A stretch of DNA of 64,000 nt from Curtobacterium sp. Leaf261 (GCF_001422205.1 NZ_LMMJ01000007.1:310870-374869), one strand, 5' to 3'. Counted from the stretch's first letter, positions 17,211-33,847 are shown. The notes: generated by a model not told the origin, from the sequence alone. Program-made: numbers and translations.

Positions 17211-17266
17211 GGACCACCTGTCGGACTGGAGGGACGGTGCCGGCCCGCACCGTCCCTCCAGTCCGA
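17211..17266. repeat. REP-like intergenic palindrome, copy 1
   Basis: Perfect 20-bp arms (17221-17240 and 17247-17266) with a 6-nt loop. The arms contain CGGACTGGAGGG. The same element, including the flanking ACCACCTG, recurs at 35961 and 55922. It sits between convergent genes and may also terminate the VOC transcript. Confidence 0.85.
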
Positions 17267-17328
17267 CCCACGGTCGCCACCGGGACCCGGTTCCGCCACC
17301 GCGACCCGCCGACGCGACCCGCCGACGC

Positions 17329-17364
17329 AGAAGGGCCCCGCACCAATCGGTGCGGGGCCCTTCT
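17329..17364. terminator. Bidirectional terminator for rpoBC and the VOC gene
   Basis: Perfect 16-bp stem (AGAAGGGCCCCGCACC / GGTGCGGGGCCCTTCT) with an AATC loop, 31 nt after the rpoC stop codon. It is the strongest hairpin in this part of the window. Confidence 0.9.
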
Positions 17365-17395
17365 GTGTCACTCAGTCACCATGTCGGCTGACCGA

Positions 17396-21277
<3,882 letters not shown>

Positions 21278-21318
21278 TGTTCTTCTCTCTTGGGTAGACA
21301 GACGATTGACGGGCGGGA

Positions 21319-24810
<3,492 letters not shown>

Positions 24811-25092
24811 GGAAGTAACCTCCGGATGGCCCCGTCGGGCCGATACTGACAGGCAGCATGTAGGTGGATGGACTGATCGCTCGCCGATCCCGTTCCCACG
24901 CCGATCCGCCCCTGTGCCCTCGAACCGCGTTTCGCAACGCTCGGTCGGGAGGCCCTGTGGGATGATCAGGTGAGAGGTTCCTGCCGGACGTTCCGCTCCC
25001 GCCGCAATATTCGGGAGGTGGTGGATGGCCTGCAGGAGACTGGTGATGGCGTGTCGACCGCAATATGACGACACCGATGCCAGGGAGCGCGA
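24811..25092 (-). promoter_or_regulatory. rpoB 5' leader, about 280 nt
   Basis: This is untranslated sequence between the predicted transcription start (~25092) and the TTG start. It holds no plausible gene. The motif AATATTGCGG / CATATTGCGG occurs twice in its first 100 nt. Long rpoB leaders are known in actinobacteria; no riboswitch class is recognised here. Confidence 0.6.
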
Positions 25093-25098
25093 ACCTCT

Positions 25099-25128
25099 AT
25101 CATAGGTCGCCGGATTCGCGGATGTCCA
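25099..25128 (-). promoter_or_regulatory. rpoB promoter
   Basis: On the minus strand TGGACA (25128-25123), an 18-bp spacer and TATGAT (25104-25099) make a near-consensus housekeeping promoter, in one of the most AT-rich spots of the region and correctly placed between the PH-like gene's stop and rpoB. Confidence 0.8.
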
Positions 25129-25136
25129 GTCCGATG

Positions 25137-25166
25137 TTGACCAGAATCGCCGGTCCCGTGTATAAG
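25137..25166 (+). promoter_or_regulatory. Possible antisense promoter
   Basis: On the plus strand TTGACC (25137-25142), 18 bp, TATAAG (25161-25166). It diverges from the rpoB promoter 9 bp away and would read into the 3' end of the PH-like gene in antisense. No plus-strand gene lies close enough to be its obvious target. Confidence 0.35.
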
Positions 25167-25200
25167 CCCGTCGGCGACCGCTCCGCTCCCCGCCCGGACC

Positions 25201-25803
25201 TCAGTCCTCGCGACCTGTCCCACCAGCGCGCCCGGACCGGTGTGTGAGCGCGCGGAACGCCCGTTCCGGATGTGCCGTCCTGACGAACCACGTGCGACCT
25301 CGGACGTCCGTGACGGCGATGCCGAGGCCCGGCGTGAGCATCGCCGCACGCCAGCCGCGTCCGACACGGAGCCCGACACCGCCGTAGGTGCCGACGTCGG
25401 CGTCGACGAGTCGCACATCGGCGATGCGCTCGCGTGGGATCGTGATCGGCGGGAGCGGGCGGAACCGGAGGACGACCGCATCAGCGGTGATGTCGAAGCC
25501 GCTCCGCGCAGACCAGACGAGGGCTCCGATCGCCATCGCGAGCAGCGCGGGGAGGACGAGCGCCACCTCCGGCGCGGAGCCAGGCCATCCGAGCACGATC
25601 CCGGTGAAGACCGTCCCGAGCACGATCAGGACCGCTCCGGTGACGCGCATCCACACCGGGGCACGTTCGTGCTCGACGTGGAGCGGCTCCCCTGTCGCAC
25701 ACACCGATGTGGCACACACCGACATCGGCGGTCTCGTGGGCGTCCGGTGCTCCGGAGTCGGCCTGGAGGCGCGGGGCACGTCGATCACGCCGGTCGCGGT
25801 CAT
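25201..25803 (-). CDS. PH-like domain membrane protein
   Basis: This is 200 residues. A Pro/Thr-rich N-terminus of ~50 residues is followed by two helices (~54-75 and 81-98) and a C-terminal bacterial PH-like (bPH) domain: DITADAVVLRFRP..ITIPRERIADVRLVDAD...TWFVRTAHPERAFRAL. Such proteins are frequent in Microbacteriaceae and their function is unknown. GGAGG lies 6 nt before the ATG at 25803. It has its own strong promoter at 25857-25885 and ends just before the rpoB promoter. Confidence 0.8.
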   Translation of the reverse strand: MTATGVIDVPRASRPTPEHRTPTRPPMSVCATSVCATGEPLHVEHERAPVWMRVTGAVLIVLGTVFTGIVLGWPGSAPEVALVLPALLAMAIGALVWSARSGFDITADAVVLRFRPLPPITIPRERIADVRLVDADVGTYGGVGLRVGRGWRAAMLTPGLGIAVTDVRGRTWFVRTAHPERAFRALTHRSGRAGGTGRED

Positions 25804-25856
25804 GCGGTCCTCCGTTCGTCGGCGACCTCCGGTCGCACATCGTGTTCTGCATGCAT

Positions 25857-25885
25857 ATTTTACATCGCGGATGCGATGCTGACAA
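25857..25885 (-). promoter_or_regulatory. Promoter of the PH-like gene
   Basis: On the minus strand TTGTCA (25885-25880), 17-bp spacer, TAAAAT (25862-25857), about 54 bp before the ATG. The same AT-rich patch may also serve the divergent fructosamine kinase (plus strand TTTACA, 16 bp, GACAAT). Confidence 0.75.
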
Positions 25886-25939
25886 TGGGTGATGCACGTC
25901 ATCCGGCCGCGGTGCCGGTGGGGCGACGAGGATGGTCCG

Positions 25940-26758
25940 ATGTCCGAGATGCACGTGAAGACCTTCGCCGATGCCGCCGAGGCCGCCGGCGAGACCGCTG
26001 GCCTCCTGTGGATGGCGGAGGCGATGGCGACGGGTGGGGTGGACGTGGTCAGCGTCCACCCAGACAGCTCGTCCTCCCCGACCCAGGTCGCGATGGACCT
26101 CGTCCACGAGGGGAGGCCCACCCGACGAGCCGCCGCACGGTTCGGTCGAGCATTGGCCCACACGCATGCCGCAGGTGGCGGATGGTGGGGCTGTCCTCCT
26201 GACGGATGGCCCGCTGGGACCCCGCTCCGGATGGGCCGGTCCCGGACGCCCTTCGTCGCCAGTGCGGATGCACCGAGCACCTGGGGAGCGTTCTATGCCG
26301 AGCACCGCATCATGGACTTCGTCCGGCGGATCGTCGATCGTGGCGGCTTCAGCACGGGTCAGGGCGCGCCGTTCGAGCGCGTCGCGGCACGGCTGGTGGC
26401 CGGTGAGTTCGAGGAGCGACAGCCCGCACTCGTCGGAGCCGGGCCCGCCAGGCTCCACGGCGACCTGTGGAGCGGGAACGTGCTCTGGCCGGATGACGAA
26501 CGGGCGCCGACCGGGGCCGTGCTCATCGACCCGATCGCGCACGGGGGACACGCCGAGACCGACCTCGCGCTCCTATCGCTGTTCGGGTTGCCGCACCTCG
26601 ACACCGTCGTCGATGCGTACGACGCCGAGTCACGCCTCGCCCCGGGATGGCAGGAGCGGGTCGAGCTGCATCAGCTCGCCCCGCTCCTGCTCCACACGCT
26701 GCTGTTCGGCGGCTCCTACGCGGAAGCGGCGATCCGCGCCGCCAAGCGGTACGCCTGA
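25940..26758 (+). CDS. Fructosamine kinase family protein
   Basis: This is 272 residues with the aminoglycoside-phosphotransferase-like fold of the fructosamine-3-kinase family. Visible signatures are the catalytic loop LHGDLWSGNVLW (~172-183), the metal-binding VLIDPIAHGGHAETDLA (~193-210) and an N-terminal lobe with FADAAEAAGETAGLLWM. It probably phosphorylates glycated amines so that the sugar adduct falls off. The ATG at 25940 has GAGGATGG upstream; an earlier in-frame ATG at 25889 lacks one. It converges with the aldo/keto reductase gene. Confidence 0.85.
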   Translation: MSEMHVKTFADAAEAAGETAGLLWMAEAMATGGVDVVSVHPDSSSSPTQVAMDLVHEGRPTRRAAARFGRALAHTHAAGGGWWGCPPDGWPAGTPLRMGRSRTPFVASADAPSTWGAFYAEHRIMDFVRRIVDRGGFSTGQGAPFERVAARLVAGEFEERQPALVGAGPARLHGDLWSGNVLWPDDERAPTGAVLIDPIAHGGHAETDLALLSLFGLPHLDTVVDAYDAESRLAPGWQERVELHQLAPLLLHTLLFGGSYAEAAIRAAKRYA

Positions 26759-26786
26759 TCGTCGACCACGTCCGGCCGGCCTCGGG

Positions 26787-27758
<972 letters not shown>

Positions 27759-27836
27759 GTGCTGTGCTCCTTCGCGCGGTCCAGACGGCCGCGACGGTCG
27801 GGGAGTCCTGGCCGGGTGGCCGGACGATCACGGACG

Positions 27837-28469
27837 TTACGCCCGATCCTCCTGCCGGTTCACACGCTGGGATTCCGGAGTGCCGGTGCCGGTCGGCGAA
27901 CCCGGCCTGCCGAGCCGGAGGAGGGCCGCGTCGAGCGCGTCGACGAGCACCGCGAAGCTCCCGTCCACCGACCGCGGCATCCCGAAGCCGGAGGAGCGCT
28001 CGAGGTCGACGAACCCGTGCAGAGCTGCGCGGACGGTGCGGACGACGTCGACCATGTCCGTCCCGACGACGCCGTAGCCCGCGAGCGCCGCCGTGATGAC
28101 CGCGACCGACTCCGATGCGGCCTCCGCCCTGTCGGGCTCGGCGTCCCCGGGGGCCGTCTGGGTGAGCGGGTAGAGCCCGGGGTGCCGCGTCGCGAACGCC
28201 CGGTAGGCATCGGCGACGGATCGGAGCGCCTCCGAGCCCGAACGTCCGAGGGCTGCCGTGGTGATCGCGGCCGTGAACTCGCGTGTGGCGAGGAGTGCGA
28301 CGCGCTCGAGCAGATCGTCCAGGCCGCCGACGTGTTTGTACAGGCTCGGTGGTGCGACCCCGAGGCCGGCGGCGAGCTCGGCGAGTGTCAGGGCACGCGC
28401 GCCTCGCTCGTCGATGAACGCGGCGGCAGCACGGGTCACGCGCGCGGCATCAAGCCCGGCCCGAGGCAT
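27837..28469 (-). CDS. TetR-family regulator
   Basis: This is 210 residues. The N-terminal HTH (VTRAAAAFIDERGARALTLAELAAGLGVAPPSLYKHVGGLDDLLE) is followed by an all-helical ligand-binding domain of the TetR_C_33/WHG type (RHPGLYPLTQTAPG, ALHGFVDLERSSGFG). GGAGG lies 6 nt upstream of the ATG. The first 20 nt overlap the end of the upstream hydrolase gene, so both are on one transcript. It probably represses its own operon through the palindrome at 29282-29294. Confidence 0.88.
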   Translation of the reverse strand: MPRAGLDAARVTRAAAAFIDERGARALTLAELAAGLGVAPPSLYKHVGGLDDLLERVALLATREFTAAITTAALGRSGSEALRSVADAYRAFATRHPGLYPLTQTAPGDAEPDRAEAASESVAVITAALAGYGVVGTDMVDVVRTVRAALHGFVDLERSSGFGMPRSVDGSFAVLVDALDAALLRLGRPGSPTGTGTPESQRVNRQEDRA

Positions 28470-29271
28470 CCGGCACCTCCCCCAGGAACTCGATCGTCGC
28501 CCGTGCAACCTCGTCCGGACGCTCGAGCATCGGCGCATGCCCGGCCCCGTCGATCCGTACACGTCGGCCGTGGACCCGATCCGCGACCCACGATGCCTCG
28601 GCGACCGGGTCCTTCCAGTCCGGGTCCGCCGTGCCGGCCACGACGAGCGCTGGTGTGCCGAAGTCGCGGAGCCAGGGGCCGACGACCCGGTGGTCGGTGT
28701 GTGCGGTCCGGACGAACGGCCGCCAGCGCCCCGGACGGGTGATCGACGCGAGGTTCGTCGCGGCCCGTTCGCTCGCCCCGTCGGCACCGAGCCCCGGCCA
28801 GAGACGCTTCGAGTACCCGTGCCAGACGGTCCGGCCCCACGGGCGGAGGAGCATCGCGTGGAAGAGGAGGCGCATCATCGCTCCTCCCGAGCCGTTGCGG
28901 AGGAACGGGGCCACGAGGACGACGGCACGGACGAGGTCGGGTCGGCGGCCGGCGGCGATCACCGCGGCCGCGGCGCTCATCGACGCACCGATGACCACCG
29001 CCGGGACGCCGTCGCCGAGGCGGTCGAGCACCGCGATCAGGTCGTCCGCGGTCGCGTCGTCCCCGTATCGGTCGAAGCCGGTGCTGCTGTCGCCGTGTCC
29101 ACGGAGGTCGACCTGCGCGGTCCGGTAGCCGGCATCGACCAGCCGAGCCGCGAGAGCGTCGAACGCATCGCACGTGTCGCCCATCGCGGGCGAGCAGAGG
29201 ACGAGCGGGCCAGCCCCTCGGACCTCGACGGCGAGCGTTCCGCCGTCGGTCTCGATCCAGTTCATTGTCAT
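28450..29271 (-). CDS. Alpha/beta hydrolase
   Basis: This is 273 residues from MTMNWIE (or 271 from the second ATG at 29265). It has the alpha/beta-hydrolase fold with VDLRGHGDS, nucleophile elbow IGASMSA (Ser in GASMS), VVAGTADPDWKDP for the acid strand and a late His in GAGHAPMLERPDEVA. The catalytic triad is complete; the substrate is unknown. There is no Shine-Dalgarno: the -10 TACAAT lies only 12 nt before the first ATG, so the mRNA likely starts within about 5 nt of it. Co-transcribed with tetR. Confidence 0.88.
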   Translation of the reverse strand: MTMNWIETDGGTLAVEVRGAGPLVLCSPAMGDTCDAFDALAARLVDAGYRTAQVDLRGHGDSSTGFDRYGDDATADDLIAVLDRLGDGVPAVVIGASMSAAAAVIAAGRRPDLVRAVVLVAPFLRNGSGGAMMRLLFHAMLLRPWGRTVWHGYSKRLWPGLGADGASERAATNLASITRPGRWRPFVRTAHTDHRVVGPWLRDFGTPALVVAGTADPDWKDPVAEASWVADRVHGRRVRIDGAGHAPMLERPDEVARATIEFLGEVPDASGRA

Positions 29272-29281
29272 AGCCGAAAAG

Positions 29282-29294
29282 CTATTGTAATTAG
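29282..29294 (-). promoter_or_regulatory. -10 element and TetR-like operator of the hydrolase-tetR operon
   Basis: The minus strand reads TACAAT (29289-29284) inside CTAATTACAATAG, an imperfect 13-bp palindrome of pattern CTANTNNNANTAG. It is one of very few AT-rich sites nearby. Position over the -10 box fits autorepression by the TetR protein. Confidence 0.55.
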
Positions 29295-29333
29295 CCGACG
29301 GATGCAAGCTCCTTCCTCGCCCGACGTCAGGGC

Positions 29334-30050
29334 TCAGCGGAGGACGCGGGTGATGGCCTGTGCCCTCGACGCCACACCGAGCTTGGCGAAGATCTGGTTG
29401 ACGTACGACTTCACCGTCGGGACCGAGAGGAACAGGTCCGCAGCGATCTCCGGGTTCGAGCCGCCGGCCGCCATGCGTCCGAGGACCTCGGTCTCGCGTG
29501 GGGTGAGCTCGGGGAAGCGCGTGCGGAGCGAGTCGACGTCGAGCGGACCGGCAGCGACATCGGCACCCGCGCCCGTGCCTGTGCCGGTGCCCGCGCCCGC
29601 GCCCGCGCCCGCAGGCATCGTCGGTCCCCCGGTCAGCCCCGCCACCAGGAGCGCGCCGACCGAGGCGTCGAACGTCGACTGTCCGGACGCCACCGCTCGG
29701 ATGGCGGCCGCGATCTCGACACGACCGGCGTCCTTGGTGAGGTACCCGCGGGCGCCGGCACGGAGCGCCGAGACGATGGAGCGGTCGTCGGCGAAGGTGG
29801 TGAGGACGAGCACGGCCACGGCGGGGTGGTCCCGGAGGATCGCTTCGGTCGCCTCGGCACCGTCCATCCGCGGCATCCGGAGGTCCATGAGCACGACGTC
29901 CGGCTCCAGGGCGTCGACGATCGCCACGGCTGCCGCTCCGTCCTCGGCCTCGCCGACGACCTCGATGTCGGGGAGCAGCGAGAGCACCGTGACCAGGCCG
30001 TCGCGCACGATCGCCTGGTCGTCGACCACCACGACCCGGATCGCGCTCAC
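29334..30050 (-). CDS. NarL/LuxR-type response regulator
   Basis: This is 238 residues. The receiver domain (1-120) has the phospho-acceptor Asp in VVLMDLRMPRMDG and Lys in YLTKDAG. The C-terminal LuxR HTH is LTPRETEVLGRMAAGGSNPEIAADLFLSVPTVKSYV. The linker contains an Ala-Gly/Thr-Gly run encoded by GCCCGC-type hexanucleotide repeats. GTG start overlapping the kinase stop (GTGA). It pairs with the adjacent histidine kinase; the regulon is unknown. Confidence 0.93.
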   Translation of the reverse strand: MSAIRVVVVDDQAIVRDGLVTVLSLLPDIEVVGEAEDGAAAVAIVDALEPDVVLMDLRMPRMDGAEATEAILRDHPAVAVLVLTTFADDRSIVSALRAGARGYLTKDAGRVEIAAAIRAVASGQSTFDASVGALLVAGLTGGPTMPAGAGAGAGTGTGTGAGADVAAGPLDVDSLRTRFPELTPRETEVLGRMAAGGSNPEIAADLFLSVPTVKSYVNQIFAKLGVASRAQAITRVLR

Positions 30051-31330
30051 GACCGAGACTCGCGGTCGTCGGGGGTGACGGGTACCCGCATGGACACCAC
30101 GAAGGCATCGGCTGACGACGCGACCTCGACCGAGGACCCGTCGTCGAGTTCGGCGAAGCGCTCCCGGATGCCGAGCAGCCCGTGTCCGGGCAGGGCGACC
30201 GGGTTCGAGACCGACACCCCCACAGAGCGGCCGGAACCGTCGACACGGGCGATCACGAGCGTCACCGGCGCACCCGGAGCGTGCTTGCGGGCGTTGCTGA
30301 GCGCCTCACGGGTGGCCATGACGAGGGTCTCACGGTGACGCCCGTCGACCTCGGCCAGGCGCACGTCACCCTCCACGGAGACCACACCGCCGAACGACCG
30401 GTGCGCGTCGACCAGGTCCTCGAGACCGCCGGAGCCGACCGGCTCGGGACGCGAGCGCGCGATGCGGGCCGGGGGCGCGCCTCCAGTCCGGACGGTCGCG
30501 GGCTCCGCCGCTCCCACGGTGACCGGTGTCGCTTGCTCAGCGGGGTCCCGCAGGGTCGCGACGGCGCGACGCGCCTCGGCGAGGCCGTCGGCCGCCAGTG
30601 CCCGTGCAGCCCCGGCGCGGCCGGCCGCATCGTCGACCCGGCCGGCCTCGAGGAGCGCCTCGACCGCGTCGAGCTGCAGCACGAGACCTCCGAGACTGTG
30701 CGCCAGGACGTCGTGGACGTCCCGCGCCACGCGAGCCCGGTCCGCGAAGAGCGCCGCCCGCTCCTGCTCGCGCTCCGCCTCGCGCTGCCGCTCCGCGAGT
30801 TCGGTGCGCTGCAGTTCGGCCGCTCGTGCCTGTCGGCGGGAGTACCCGACCAGGAGCGCGATCCCGATCCCACCCAGTGCACCGAGCAGGTACCCGATGC
30901 TCGACGCGGCGAGCGCCGCTCCGACGCTGGCGATGACCGCAGCGGCGAACGCGCTCGCGCCGCCGAGCCACGGCGGCAGGTCGTGGTCCGCCTCGAGCGC
31001 GATCACCGCAGCGATCACGGGGGCGATCGTCAGCGCGTCGGTCGGCTCCATCGTGAGTGCTCCGAGCACGACCATGAGGAGCGCGCACACCAGCCGGAGC
31101 ACCGGGGCCCGCAGGACCTGGCGGACGAGCCACGCCACGAGCGCCACCCCTCCGAGGACCAGCACCGTCGCTGACCGACCGGGCGCCAGCGTGACGAACC
31201 AGAAGACGACGACCGCGAGACCGATCAGGTTCAGCGCGAGACCGAGGGACGTCCGCTCCCGCCCGGTGACCGGGTCGAGGGCGGACGTCGCACGCGGGTC
31301 GTGGATCACGGCACCATCATGCCCCGGCAC
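30047..31330 (-). CDS. DesK/NarX-type sensor histidine kinase
   Basis: This is 427 residues from GTG 31330, or 420 from GTG 31309; neither has a clear Shine-Dalgarno. There are five or six N-terminal helices (~25-170), then a coiled coil and HisKA_3 (RARVARDVHDVLAHSLGGLVLQ, phospho-His in DVHD), and a HATPase domain (EALSNARKHAPGA, GHGLLGIRERFAELDDG). A Pro/Ala-rich insert containing VRTGGAPPAR, partly encoded by the dispersed 12-mer, separates the two catalytic parts. Overlaps the response regulator downstream and the DUF1453-like gene upstream. Confidence 0.92.
   Translation of the reverse strand: MPGHDGAVIHDPRATSALDPVTGRERTSLGLALNLIGLAVVVFWFVTLAPGRSATVLVLGGVALVAWLVRQVLRAPVLRLVCALLMVVLGALTMEPTDALTIAPVIAAVIALEADHDLPPWLGGASAFAAAVIASVGAALAASSIGYLLGALGGIGIALLVGYSRRQARAAELQRTELAERQREAEREQERAALFADRARVARDVHDVLAHSLGGLVLQLDAVEALLEAGRVDDAAGRAGAARALAADGLAEARRAVATLRDPAEQATPVTVGAAEPATVRTGGAPPARIARSRPEPVGSGGLEDLVDAHRSFGGVVSVEGDVRLAEVDGRHRETLVMATREALSNARKHAPGAPVTLVIARVDGSGRSVGVSVSNPVALPGHGLLGIRERFAELDDGSSVEVASSADAFVVSMRVPVTPDDRESRS
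30479..30490. repeat. Dispersed 12-mer GCCTCCAGTCCG
   Basis: Exact copy inside the histidine-kinase gene; the coding strand reads CGGACTGGAGGC and gives R-T-G-G in a linker. Confidence 0.9.
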
Positions 31331-31814
31331 GGACGTGCGCCGGGATGCGACGGTCGAGGACGAGTGCCCTGGCGGCCCGGTTCACCGCGATCATGACGAG
31401 GATCATGCCCGTGGAGGACAGCAGGTGCACGCCGAGTCCCGCGCCGACGACGTCCATGCCCACACGGACGGCGATGAGCACGATCCAGAGGACCGCCCCG
31501 AGCCCGCCCGTCCTGGTCTGCAGCGACCGACCCTTGTCATCCGGCCGGGCTGCCACCCGGAAGTGCGCGATGTTCCCCATCAGGAGGCCGACGGCGACGG
31601 ACAGCACGACCTCGGCACCGAGGAACGCGACGTCCATGCTCGTGATCGGACCACCGCTCGACTTCGCGATGGTGATCACGCCGATGGCGCCGAGGATGAC
31701 CGGCATCCGCCAGATGCGCGCCGCGTCGAGGAACTGCCAGGTGGCCTGGCGGTACATCAGGAACCCGACGAGCGCGAGTCCGATGACGATGTCGGCGATG
31801 GTCTGGACGGTCAT
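31317..31814 (-). CDS. CcdC/DUF1453-like membrane protein
   Basis: This is 165 residues with four or five helices. The pattern YRQATWQFLDAARIWRMPVILGAIGV matches CcdC/DUF1453-like proteins. Its 3' end overlaps the histidine-kinase start, so it is the first gene of a three-gene signalling operon, and it may be an accessory sensor or membrane partner of the kinase (inference). Start ATG 31814, GGAAGCG upstream. Confidence 0.75.
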   Translation of the reverse strand: MTVQTIADIVIGLALVGFLMYRQATWQFLDAARIWRMPVILGAIGVITIAKSSGGPITSMDVAFLGAEVVLSVAVGLLMGNIAHFRVAARPDDKGRSLQTRTGGLGAVLWIVLIAVRVGMDVVGAGLGVHLLSSTGMILVMIAVNRAARALVLDRRIPAHVRAGA

Positions 31815-31957
31815 GGCGCTTCCGTTCTGTCAGCCGCTGCCCGGGTGGCGAGCGGTGGTACCAGCCTCGCGATCCGGGGTCGACCGGCCCACCACCCCAG
31901 GGTGGGAGTGCGGGTGGGGATCGCGGGTCGACGGCCACGGGGGTGGAGGATGGTGCC

Positions 31958-32797
31958 ATGGACGACGGAATCCGCATCGGTGCCGGCATCGCGACGATCG
32001 AACCCGACCGGCACCGACCCGGGTCCTTCACGCTGATCGTGGACGGCACGCCGCAGTCGCACGTCGACCTCGAGGACCCGACCCACCTGGCGTTCGAGTA
32101 CATCCGGCGGATCGGACACGCGATCGACCTGCTCCCTGACGGCCCGATCACGGCGCTGCACCTCGGCGCGGGGGCGCTGACCCTCCCCCGGTACGTCGCC
32201 GCGTCACGCCCGGGCTCGCGGCAGCAGGTCGTCGAGCTCGAGCGCGACCTGATCGACTTCGTCCGCTCCGAGCTCCCGTTCCCGAAGGGCGCCTCGATCC
32301 GCGTGCGGTACGGCGACGCCCGCGAGACCCTGGGCAAGCTGCCGGCCGGACTCACCGGAACGGTCGACCTGGCCGTGGTCGACGTGTTCAACGGCTCGCA
32401 GATCCCGGCGCACGTCACGAGCGTCGAGTTCTACCGGTCCGTCGCCGAGCTGCTCTCCCCCACCGGGATCGTCGCGGTGAACGTCGCGGACGGCGCCGGT
32501 CTCGCGTTCGCCCGCGGACAGGTCTCCACGCTGCAGGCCGTCCTGCCGTCGGTCGCCGCCGTCGCGGACACCGGGATGCTGAAGGGTCGGCGGTTCGGGA
32601 ACGTCGTGCTGCTCGGATCGCGGGCTGATCTGCCGATCGAGTCGATGCCGCGGCTGTACGCCTCGGACCCGCTGCCGAGCAAGGTCGTGCACGGGGCCGA
32701 GCTCACGGCCTTCGCGGCCGGGGCGCCGATCGTGACGGACGCGACCGCGGTGGCGTCGCCCGAGCCGAACCGGTCGGTGTTCACCGGCGGTCGCTGA
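31958..32797 (+). CDS. Spermidine-synthase-like methyltransferase-fold protein
   Basis: This is 279 residues. It has a Rossmann fold with ITALHLGAGALTLPRYVAA (motif I), QVVELERDLIDFVR (acidic motif II), GDARETL and LAVVDVFNGSQIPAHVTSVEFYRSV. Such stand-alone actinobacterial proteins are annotated as spermidine synthase or fused-family relatives, but the polyamine-binding residues cannot be confirmed by eye. ATG 31958 has GGAGG 8 nt upstream. Single-gene transcript between two unrelated operons. Confidence 0.8.
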   Translation: MDDGIRIGAGIATIEPDRHRPGSFTLIVDGTPQSHVDLEDPTHLAFEYIRRIGHAIDLLPDGPITALHLGAGALTLPRYVAASRPGSRQQVVELERDLIDFVRSELPFPKGASIRVRYGDARETLGKLPAGLTGTVDLAVVDVFNGSQIPAHVTSVEFYRSVAELLSPTGIVAVNVADGAGLAFARGQVSTLQAVLPSVAAVADTGMLKGRRFGNVVLLGSRADLPIESMPRLYASDPLPSKVVHGAELTAFAAGAPIVTDATAVASPEPNRSVFTGGR

Positions 32798-32897
32798 GTC
32801 GCGCCACCGCGTTCCCGGCACGTCCACACCCGACGCTCCGGCGTCCCTGCCAAGATGTCCTTGACACGCAACGACACCGCGACCAGTGGGGACCGCC

Positions 32898-33815
32898 ATG
32901 AGCAACGACGATCGTGAACAACCTCGCTGGGGCGAGCGCCTGCCGGAGCCGAGCCAGCGGGCGGAGGCGAGTGGTGCCTCCAGTCCGGATGCGGTGCAGG
33001 ACGCGCCCCGGTACGGTGAGCGCGTCGAGCAGCCGCCGGCGAGCTCCGCCGGGCCAGAGCAGCAGTACGGCGGGCAGCAGTACGGCGGGCAGCAGCACGG
33101 CGAGCAGCAGCACGGCGAGCAGTCGTACGGACAGCAGTCGTACGGACAGCAGTCGTACGGACAGCAGTCGTACGGGCAGCAGCAGCCGGGATCCGACCGG
33201 CAGGACTCGCAGCACGGCGGGCACCAGTACGGCCAGTCCGGGCAGTCGTCCGGCGGACAGGACCAGTACGGCCAGCAGACCCAGAACGGCCAGCAGACTC
33301 AGAACGGCCAGCACGACCAGCAGAACCGGTACGGCCAGCCCCAGCACGGCCAGCCCCAGCACTTCGGCGCGGCCCCCGGCTACGGCCAGCAGAACACCCA
33401 GCACTGGGACCAGCGGAACGGCAACCGCACCAAGCAGCGCGGGACCCTCGGGGTCGTCGCCGGCATCGCGGGCCTCATCGCCCTCGTGCTCGGCATCGTC
33501 GGCGGCATCGTCTTCGGCAACGCCCTCGCCGGCATCCCGGGCTTCGCCGACGCTGCGACGAGCGGCTCGCAGGACACCTCGCAGCTCGAGCAGTCCCTGC
33601 AGGACAACCCCTCCGCGCTCGGCTCGCTCCTCGTGGCGGTGCTCCTCGGCGGCATCGGCACGGCGTTCGGCATCTGGGCGATCATCCAGGGCATCATCGC
33701 CGCGGTGAAGAACAGGGGACGGCTCTGGGGCATCATCGCGATCGTCCTCGCGGTCCTCGGGCCGATCGTCTTCGGCATCATCTACGTGGCCGTCGCCGCG
33801 TCGAGTGTCTCCTAG
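32898..33815 (+). CDS. Membrane protein with FUS-like Gln/Tyr/Gly repeat N-terminus
   Basis: This is 305 residues. Residues 1-175 are cytoplasmic and extremely biased: QYGGQQYGGQQHGEQ, then four SYGQQ units, then YGQ/QNGQ-rich sequence with almost no hydrophobic residues. A basic stretch (RNGNRTKQR) precedes three helices at about 180-208, 236-266 and 275-300, similar to DUF4190-type actinobacterial proteins. Start ATG 32898 with GGGGA 6 nt upstream. The repeat is prion-like in composition. Function unknown. The exact 12-mer GCCTCCAGTCCG lies at 32976-32987, read as A-S-S-P. Confidence 0.85.
   Translation: MSNDDREQPRWGERLPEPSQRAEASGASSPDAVQDAPRYGERVEQPPASSAGPEQQYGGQQYGGQQHGEQQHGEQSYGQQSYGQQSYGQQSYGQQQPGSDRQDSQHGGHQYGQSGQSSGGQDQYGQQTQNGQQTQNGQHDQQNRYGQPQHGQPQHFGAAPGYGQQNTQHWDQRNGNRTKQRGTLGVVAGIAGLIALVLGIVGGIVFGNALAGIPGFADAATSGSQDTSQLEQSLQDNPSALGSLLVAVLLGGIGTAFGIWAIIQGIIAAVKNRGRLWGIIAIVLAVLGPIVFGIIYVAVAASSVS
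32976..32987. repeat. Dispersed 12-mer GCCTCCAGTCCG
   Basis: Exact copy in the 5' part of the Gln/Tyr/Gly-rich gene, in a disordered segment. Confidence 0.9.
33120..33179 (+). repeat. 15-bp tandem repeat, 4 copies, coding SYGQQ
   Basis: Unit CAGTCGTACGGACAG at 33120, 33135, 33150 and 33165 (the last with one change). It is flanked by degenerate copies that extend the repeat zone to about 33061-33360. Confidence 0.95.
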
Positions 33816-33847
33816 CGAGCCGCGACCCACTCTCGAGCGTGCACGGA

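Noticed and set aside
33061-33360. Regular repeats that could suggest a CRISPR array
   Set aside because: The 15-bp units are contiguous, in frame and encode SYGQQ; there are no spacers and no cas genes.
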